From Amoebidium appalachense (lineage: Eukaryota > Ichthyosporea), in assembly GCA_963693365.1 (NCBI GenBank), contig CAVNZM010000013.1, forward strand, positions 2,046,001-2,110,000: a stretch of DNA of 64,000 bases, written 5' to 3'. The first letter of the stretch is position 1; each line of letters begins with the position of its first letter. The notes beneath the pieces were generated by a model, which was not told the DNA's origin, ran no database searches, and worked only from the letters and a program-made list of their open reading frames with translations. Position numbers and translations under genes: made by a program. Of this stretch, positions 56,100 to 64,000 are shown in pieces.

Positions 56100-56635
56100 T
56101 CGTGATATCATTATGGGCATGGTGGTGCGGATGGGTGTGTGAGCTTGGTGTGTATGTATGAGTGCATGTGGGTGTAAATAGACGTGCGTGCTTTGACGGT
56201 TTAACAGTTAACTTGTAACGAAGGACTGATGAGAACAGCTATATATAGAACACCAGTAGCGAAGTAGTGCTAATATGTAGTGCGGCGATACTGTTCCTGC
56301 ATTGCTGATGGAATGGTGGTTGGCACGACAAAAAATAGGAGTGAATGTCCGATTGATTGGGGGGGGGGGGGGGGGGGGGGGAGAGAGAGATTTGCATGCT
56401 GGGGGTTGCACCCAACTGCTGGTCAGGGGGCAAGCTGCCCGGCTTGTGCAATATGAAAGATTGCGTTATGTGCGCAGGCTGTAAGTAGACTGCTGTTAAA
56501 TTTTAATGCTCATATCTGACTGGCCCCAGACCTGCTGGGGCTGCTAATAAAATATATATACACTGGTGATTGGTGAGATGCCTATGAGCCCATACACGGG
56601 CCGGTGTACCCTGTTTCCCATTGCATACACGGGCC
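56100..56635. other. Convergent 3' region
   Basis: Separates the stop codons of two converging genes (56099 plus, 56636 minus). It contains a G run (about 56360-56380), AATAAA on the plus strand (56546-56551) and an ATTAAA on the minus strand at about 56495. The 3' UTRs probably overlap. Confidence 0.5.
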
Positions 56636-58805
56636 CTATTGTTTTTTCTCCTTCGCCACTACGGGTCTTGGTGGCCCGTTTATGGCCCGGACCACATACG
56701 GGGTGACCCGATTGAGGGCCAGCAGCCAAGCCACCATGGTCTGGGCCTCATGGCCCTGCAGTAGGGCCAGCCCGACCCGAGGCTGGCCCGACCCGGGCCA
56801 GTGCAGCAGCAGCAGATTGCACAGGGCCACACAGGCACTGGGCCCCACGTGGTTGGGCAGGGACAGGAGGAGTCGGTGGGGGGATATGTGCCACTGGGGG
56901 GTGCCGAGGCTGAATAGTGCTGTGTGTGGGGGAGGGGGGGGCGGAGGGTTGTTAGAATGTGTCAAGAGAGTCAGAAGTACACGTCCATGACGCACAACAC
57001 GGGAGACACGGGACAAAGGCGTGGGTGTGTGTGTGGGGGGGGGGGGAGGGGGGGACGGGAGGGAGAGGGGGGGAGGGGGGGGGGGGGTTTTGAATGCGGA
57101 ACACGGTACAAAGTACGCATACACGATGAGAAGCATGGTGCAGGACACATGCAAAGGCAAACATTCAAGTATGCAACATCAGCCATGTGCACAGTATGCG
57201 TCATAAGCAGAGCCCATCCTCAGGGAGGACCCAAGTCATCAATTGCGTCTGAGTTTCGACCCCTTAGCCCGCGTATATACGACACTCCAACTCAGACAGC
57301 AGCATCAACTGAGCTTGGGCGGGTCAACCCGTCTTGATCAAAGACGAGCAGGGTTGCTTATGCAAGCAAGGTGAGCAAAACGGTGAAGATGTGTGTGCAA
57401 ACTAATGCAGTGCAGCGAAAAATGTGTATGTGCTTACAGATGCACGACACAGAGCAACCATGCCCGGTTGCATGGAAGTAAAGCGGTCTCCACACAGTGG
57501 TCTGTCCTGAAAGGGGGGGGGGGGGGGGGGAGGAGGGAAGGGGGGTCTTGGTGAACAGATGGGATTTTTGTGGGGTAGGGAGGGGGCGAGGGGTAGTGGA
57601 TGTTCGTGTGTCAGCATGCATAGGTATGTGTGGTGGTGTGCTTGTTACAGTGTGTGTGTGTGCACGTGTGTCTGCATGTGCAGATGAGGCGGCGGTGACT
57701 ATGGGGTCAGAGAGGGGCCCAGGGGGTTTGAGTTTACAGGCTTGCTGCCCGCACATGTGCACCAAAATGAACCAATTGGATTGCATGGGTAGGGGTATAA
57801 GGGGAGATTTTCACAAACAGGCAGTGGCAGGCGCATATTGCAGATAGGGAATGGAAAGTCAGCCTTTGAACTGCTACCGAAAAAAGTCTGGGGGTGACTG
57901 GGGCAGACGGCATGCACACACCAAGGAGAGCTCGACGGATTACAACATTACGTCCCCCCCCCCCCCCCCCCCCCCCCCCCCTTCCTCCTCTCCCCCGCCC
58001 CCTTCCCCCCCCCCCACACATACACACACACACACACAGCCCCCTTCCCCTGAGAGTGTGCCCATGTTCCCCTTCCTACCTCCCCTCCCTCCCCCCTCCC
58101 TCCCTCCCTTCCCTCCCCCTCCCCCCACCTCCTCCCCCCAACCCAAACACGGGTTGTAAGTACTAGACACTTTTTATGTTTTATGACTGCATGCTCTTTT
58201 TTTTTTTTTTTTTTTTGGGAATTACATTTGGGTGGGGCTCTATACCCATGACTATTGCACCACCGCACGAGGACACCGTGCCGACCAGCAGCACCCACAG
58301 CCAGCCAATCAGATGGCTCGAATGCCCGTCAGCCCCTCCCATCTTCCTGCAGCCACGGGGTTAGCAAGGTTTGCTTCTCCCCCCCCCCCCCCCCCCCTCC
58401 CCCCCTCTCTCCCCCCCCCTCCAAAACACACACACACACACACACACACACATGTCGTCACACACATTGGGTTATAACTTAGTCCACTTGTAGCCTTGAC
58501 TTGCTTGCTTAGGTGTGTTTTGTGCCTGTGTGGCTTTGGTGTGTCTAGGTGTGTTGCCTTGGTCTGTTTTTGTGTGGCTTTACTTTGGTGTGCCTGCATA
58601 CGGGTTTCGCAAAAGGGGCTGGAATGCAGGAAGCAGGAAAGGGGGGAGCGGGGGGGGGGGGGGGGGGGGGGGAGGGGGGGGGGGGGGGGGGCACAACAGA
58701 CCTGTAAGCCTCGAGCATGTTGAAGTAGACGGGGTCAGCACAGCCAAGATCACTGAACACCTCAAGGGCCATGCTCACAAATATCACTGTGCCCTGCAGC
58801 CGCCT

Positions 58806-58849
<44 letters not shown>

Positions 58850-59118
58850 TTGGCATGTGCATGTGTATGTGTATATACTTGGCATGTGCATGTGTATGTG
58901 TGTATACTTGGCATGTGCATGTGCATGTGTATGTGTATGTGTGTATACTTGGCATGTGCATGTGTATGTGTGTATACTTGGCATGTGCATGTGCATGTGC
59001 ATGTGTATGTGTGTATACTTGGCATATGTAGGAGTTTGGAACAGGCACGTCGGTGTGTGTTTGCCGGTGTGTGCATGCGTACATGTTCACATGAGATTGT
59101 GCCAAAGTGCTTGTATGT

Positions 59119-59154
<36 letters not shown>

Positions 59155-60088
59155 ATGGTGCATCCGTGGTCCGCTAAGTATGTGCACACACAGGCTCGAG
59201 AATTATCCTTAGGCTACTTCGACACAATGTATGTTTGTAGCATGTAGACATGCAGATTTCTGCTAGACGAATCTGGCCTATGGCATTACATGGGGGCGAG
59301 CCATTCCTCATGTGTTGCCATTCTACACTGACTGAGCCACCACCTCCCCCACCCCCATCCACCGTCGACCTTACCCCTCAACCACCCTTAAACAGAGAAC
59401 GACTAAGCACAGTGTCAGATCCGCAGATCCGCACCCCAGCCACACCTAAGTAACACCCTTGCCACGGCAAAAATATAGGCATGTCCTGAAGACATATGTA
59501 TGTTGCAAGGGCCTAAAAAGGCGGTGTGCGTATGTGTGTGTGTGTCATTAGGGGAAGTATAACAGTTATGTGTTTTGTGTACATGTGCATGTGGGTAAGT
59601 GCCATACCTGCACGTGTGTGAGTGCTCAATTAATGCCCATGCAGCCAGATAAACCAATAGGATTGGCCCGGCAGCAGTGAGCCATGCCGGTGCCCTGCCC
59701 AGCAGCCAGGCAGCCATGGTGGCAGTTGCCCTGGCAACGGCAAAGTAGCCAATCAGAGCCTGTTGCCTGCTGGTCTGCGGCCCACGTGCACGGTACTGCC
59801 CTGCTGCAACCGTAGCACCATGCCCTATCTGTTGTCATGGTGGTGTGTGTGGGGGGGGGGTGGGAGGGGGGGGGGGGGGGTGGGGAGGGGGAGGGGGGAG
59901 GGGGAAAGGGGGTTCGGACGGGGGAGGTGGGGGTTGGGAGGGATGGGTGGGTTGGTGTGTGCTGGGGGGAGGGTAGGGGGAGGGGGGGGGGGGGGGGGGG
60001 GGGAGGTGGAGAGAGGGTGGGGGGTTAGTAGCCTGGGAGGGGGGGGGGTAGCTGGGGGTGCATGCATATGTGTGAGTGTGTATGTATG

Positions 60089-60119
<31 letters not shown>

Positions 60120-60124
60120 CTCAA

Positions 60125-60162
<38 letters not shown>

Positions 60163-60429
60163 TGGTGGGCACGCGGGAGAACGGCAGTGGGGAGAAGGGG
60201 GGGGGGGGGGGGGGGGGATTTGGTCGGCAGAGGGTAAGAAGCAGTAGACAAAGCCCGAAGGGGAGGGGGGGATGAGGAGGGGCAGGAGATTTTGAATATT
60301 AGATGAAGGTGCTCGTGTGTGTACATGCCTGGGGTGGGTGGTAGGTGTACATTGGGTGGGCGGGAGAGGTGGGGTGGGGGGAGGGGGGGAGGGGGGGGGT
60401 TATGTGGCAACTGCCAAGACGAGCTCCCC

Positions 60430-60460
<31 letters not shown>

Positions 60461-60753
60461 AAGCCCAACACCACCACCACCACCACGCTCCCTAACGCCC
60501 ACCCACTCGCAGATAGCCCGTTATCCTAGCCTATTGTACCGTCCGTTCTAAACTCTCCTCAGTCCCTACCATAACCTTCCCCCCCCCCCCCCCCCCCCCC
60601 CCCCCCCGCCCGCCTCCCCCCAACCCCCGCCCCCACCTACCACCACCACAAACACCCTCTCTGCACCCCCTGCCCCTAGAACAGTAGCCCCTACTCCTTG
60701 GACCGATTTCACTTCTTCATTCACCCCCGCCCCCCTCCCCACCATCTCGCCGC

Positions 60754-60786
<33 letters not shown>

Positions 60787-61417
60787 TCGTCCCCCTTTTC
60801 TCTCCATCCCACCCCCCCCCTTCTCCCCTCCCCCGGCCCTGCATGACCAACACACTCAAACGCAAGATGGGTGCGCACATGCGTACACACACATACAGAC
60901 ACACACACGCGCGCGCATAAACACAATTACAAATACACGCACGTGTGCGTGTGAGTATGCGAACACACACAACACAAACATTCCCTCCTCCCTCATCACC
61001 TCCACCACCACCATTACCACTCCCGATCTTTTCCATCAGGCCAACATCCTTATTCCCCCTGCCCTCAGAGCCCCCCCCCCTCCCCCCCCCCCCCCCCCTC
61101 CCCCCTCCCCCCGCCCCCTCCCCTCCCCACCCCCCTCTCTTCTTTATCCACCAACCTCCTTCCCCTCCCCTTCTCTCTTCCCCCCCCCCCCCCCTCTCCT
61201 TCCCCTCCTCCCCCCTTCCCCCTCCACTCACCACAGATGCATACCAGGGCACATGTGTATGCCACATATAAGGCAAGAGGCCCTCTCTGGTCAGCTGCAG
61301 GGCTATTGCTGTGCCCAGCAGGCTGAGGGCTAGCTGCTGCCCAAGGAAGGGGAGGTCTGGTCGTGGCAGCACTGCTGACGCCACAGCGGCTAACTTAGGG
61401 GTGGGTGGGCCACCCAT
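56636..61417 (-). CDS. Multi-pass membrane protein, family unknown
   Basis: Six exons: 61232-61417, 59608-59828, 58702-58803, 57738-57887, 57438-57506, 56636-56909; 333 residues, phases 0, 2, 2, 2, 2 join without a stop. I do not recognise the family. Hydrophobic stretches lie at about 25-42 (LALSLLGTAIAL), 95-130 (MAAWLLGR.., PILLVYLAAWALI), 140-152 (TVIFVSMALEVF), 175-197, 230-245 (RAWLLCVVHLLG) and 265-283, so perhaps five or six spans. The C-terminus is basic and ends KEKKQ, which could act as an ER-retrieval-like tail. Exon 1 could start earlier; the ATG at 61415-61417 was chosen because it opens MGGPPTPK just before the first span. The region is GC-rich with all frames partly open, so exons 4-6 rest on splice-site and phase matching alone. 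The 3' end converges on the LCAT-like gene. Confidence 0.6.
57086..57241 (-). repeat. Dispersed repeat, copy C
   Basis: On the minus strand CCTCCCTGAGGATGGGCTCT to TTCCGCATTC, nearly identical to copy A apart from an insertion of about 20 bases. It lies in an intron of the membrane-protein gene (56910-57437), in the sense orientation of that gene. Confidence 0.9.
58850..59035. repeat. Minisatellite of CTTGGCATGTGCATGTGTAT units
   Basis: Five to six units of 30-48 bp, each starting near ACTTGGCATGTGCATGTG and varying in the number of CATGTG and TATGTG steps. Inside the intron between exons 2 and 3 of the membrane-protein gene. Confidence 0.9.
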
Positions 61418-62641
61418 TCTTGAAATTGGGATGTAGCTACTAGTGGGTCTCGGGGCGACAGTGGAAATAGGGCAAGGTGGCGGTTGCGGATGCGCGAGGC
61501 TGGCCCGCAGAAAACCGTAACATATGCGTAGGTATCCCCTCCTGTCTGCTGGTGCAGCTACTAGTGTGGCTGCATATGGCGAACGCTGCTTGAACACAAA
61601 CCAACTTGGGCCGTTTGAACTAATGCATGCATGCACGTGAAGGGCACCAGGGGCGTGATCACTGCAAGAAAGCTCGGAGCTCGTGGCTCACTGGCTCAGT
61701 GATCACCATGACGCAAGATGTCTGTGGAGAGGGGCAAATGTGTGTATACGAAGACTTGCCACAGCACTAATCAGCCCCTAGATGAAAATACCGGCACATG
61801 TGATGACAGGCAAATGGAAGCTGAAAGGGCAAGCACCAAGAGCTACGGTGGCCAAGCTCAGGACAATCCCTTTTTCTCCTCAGGCTGGACTGGGCCCAGA
61901 TGGTCAGTCCGTGTACATGTGGATATTGAACTTGGCACAACTCCTGAAGTGTAAACAAAACAAGAATGGTCCGGAAGCAGGGTAGGGATTACGAAAAAAA
62001 ATCGTCGTAATTACGATTAACGAAAGACCCCGATACGAATAAGGTCAGGGTAGATGTCGTAACAGCTTTCGTATCAGGTGTGTAGCATTATAAACGCTTG
62101 AATATGTGATTTTCCCTATTTTTTCAATATTTCTGTTCAAGAACAGCACATTCCCCCCCAAGAACATATCTACATCCCTTCTCATGTGCAATATCGAGCC
62201 CCGATAAGTTTCCAGGGCTTGTAATCTTGCGGTACTCAATTTGTAAAAACACGTATTTTGAGTTTTGCGACTGGAGGGGCGTTTTAGGCGGGGCTTGCAG
62301 CTCCCCAAGAACCCACCCCGTTACGATTAAGAACTTGTCCGTTACGATTGGCCAAAGGGCGATACGGTTAAGCTGGCGAACCCCAGCCCAACCCTGTCCG
62401 GAAGGTTCATATACGGCCAATGTAAAAGTATTGTGATTGGTTGAAACAAAAGCACTGTGTCCGATTGGTCATTCTCACATTCAGCAGTGAATCCCGCCGC
62501 ACATGAAAACACGTGTGTGTGCTCTTTTCTCTACAGGGCACATGCCATGCTGCACAATTCATCAGTCACATGCACAACTCTTTACACACGCATACGATTT
62601 CTCTTCTCCCCCCCTTCCCCCCCCCCCTTCCCTCCGGAGGC

Positions 62642-62686
<45 letters not shown>

Positions 62687-63434
62687 TTTCCCCGTGTTTG
62701 CTCGAAAACACACGCTCAACCACATCCCATGTGCACCTCGGCACTCGTGCTTGTTCAAGTAAATCCACACACAACACATGGACAGCGGCTGCCAAACTAT
62801 TCAAAGAACACATACTGTGCACGTGACCCATAAATATAGCAACAAGATTTGCGATTCATACGACAGCATCAAAGATCTTGAAACTGTATACACAGTGTTT
62901 TCCAGGGAAGACTGATCCCAACCACAAGAAATTTATGTTTTGAGCTCGGAGTGTCTGGATCACCAAGCCCAGTGCACTGCGTGCCCCGTTGGGGGGGGGA
63001 GGGGGGGGGGGTATTCTTAAAAAGGGCTATCTTTTATATTTTATTTTTTTTGACCCTATCCCATTGCGGCTGCCATCTCAGCTTGGCCACACGGAGCCCA
63101 TCCTTTGGATGATTAAAAAACACTTGCACACATATCCTTCCGCCAAAAGTGTTGTCCGACACATACACGCAACGACACACACGTGCAAACTACGACACCC
63201 AAAGTTCAGATCAAACAAAGGCTGGCATGGTATGCAACCAGCATTAAAGAGACAAAGATCTTTCGTGATTATGACCTTATGCTACTACTTCGGCTGTCTG
63301 CAAGGAAGCAGCACAAGGCGTGGGCGCCACTGACTTTCTTTGAAAGGACAGAGAGAAGTATGGAGCTGTGTTGCCTAGCGGGAGGCGAACCCATGGTCCG
63401 TCTCTGTATGCAAAAGGTTGGTGGTTAGCGCGCA

Positions 63435-63489
<55 letters not shown>

Positions 63490-64000
63490 ATGTGTGTGTG
63501 TGTGCGCGGCCGTGTGTGTGTGTGTGTGTGTGTGTGACTACATGTGAGCGTGCACGTTGTTCGTGTGTCTGCCTCTGTATGCCTGAGAAAATGCTCCCCG
63601 TGAACTTCTGTTGGGTGTGCGAATGTCCGAGCCGTCCCCATGTGAGCATCTGTTTCATCAAAAGCAGCCTGCCAGACAAAAATGAAATTGCGCAGACGCA
63701 AGATCCGAACGGCTGTGCCACAACATGTGAACAATCCTACAACCTCACTCTACCGGCTATGGTGTTGCTCTTTCCGACCCTCTCTTCCCAACCCAATCAT
63801 CGACGTCTGTTCGTCCTCTATCAAATTCTGAGCCTTTTCCCACAAACACCCAGCTTTCCCCAAACATCACTCCTTTCTGACATCGTCTAAGTAAGGTCCT
63901 AGCTACCGACCTGCCCTTTTGGCCCCTCTTCTCTAGCGCCTTACACCTTCTTTTCTATCTAGTATGTTCACACGTGGCCTCGTGCTCATGCACACACCGT
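61418..64000. other. Upstream and terminal region, no gene recognised
   Basis: 61418-62500 is mostly plain. It has reverse CCAAT boxes (about 62346, 62433, 62463) and several ACGATTA repeats (61995-62370). 62640-62687 is a C run. 62700-63430 is plain sequence, with open frames up to 114 codons that show no family features. 63436-63537 is a GT repeat. 63540-64000 is plain and open at the window edge. Confidence 0.5.

Noticed and set aside
56910-57437. Alternative acceptor 12 bases upstream of the last membrane-protein exon (CACACACAG at about 56921)
   Set aside because: It puts the final exon in a different phase from the donor at 57437; the acceptor ATTCAG at 56910 keeps the hydrophobic frame.
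62989-63428. Two overlapping forward frames (114 and 81 codons)
   Set aside because: Ordinary-looking residues, but no homology, no introns or signals and two competing frames; not enough to call a gene.
63398-63436. tRNA-like words (GGTGGTTAGCGCGC and GGTTCG on the other strand)
   Set aside because: No acceptor stem or anticodon arm can be paired at the right distances. A similar fragment near 39790-39830 also fails.

Overview
This window is nuclear DNA of an intron-rich eukaryote, most likely a protist or alga; I cannot name the lineage from the sequence. The evidence is six multi-exon genes with 37 hand-traced GT..AG introns, ribosome-biogenesis and snoRNP-assembly genes found only in eukaryotes, a decayed non-LTR retrotransposon, and very heavy simple-sequence content. 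About half the window is runs of G or C (up to about 72 bases), GT/CA, GA, TA and CACATA repeats and minisatellites. These produce many spurious Gly-, Pro-, His/Thr- or Cys/Val-rich open frames, which I left out.

Layout. 1-4739: a 220-bp tandem array, G-run and GT/CA repeats, then plain sequence without a recognisable gene. 4740-6933 (minus): broken LINE. 7634-13817 (minus): KRR1, six exons. 16832-17476 (minus): intact single-exon gene of unknown function. 20008-29148 (minus): NUFIP1-like gene, eleven exons. 30135-35175 (plus): mannose-6-phosphate isomerase fused to a ROK sugar kinase, four exons. 35176-39929: long gap with a candidate TTAA-flanked inverted-repeat element. 39930-43060 (plus): PA-TM-RING ubiquitin ligase, six exons. 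44145-44862 (plus): weak candidate gene. 47629-56099 (plus): LCAT/PDAT-type acyltransferase or lipase, ten exons. 56636-61417 (minus): six-exon multi-pass membrane protein of unknown family, convergent with the lipase gene. 61418-64000: no gene recognised.

The genes do not form a pathway. KRR1 (40S maturation) and NUFIP1 (box C/D snoRNP assembly) both serve ribosome biogenesis. The fusion enzyme could carry mannose to fructose-6-phosphate in one polypeptide. The RING protein and the membrane protein point to the endomembrane system. Exon joins were judged by splice sites, reading-frame phase and family alignment from memory; every multi-exon model below sums to a whole number of codons.

The most unusual features are: the isomerase-kinase fusion; introns that start in GT/G repeats and end in CA/C repeats, so that their ends are complementary; a dispersed repeat found in introns in the sense orientation of the host genes; an excess of the heptamer CCAATCA; and a NUFIP1 protein carrying both C2H2 and CCCH zinc fingers.
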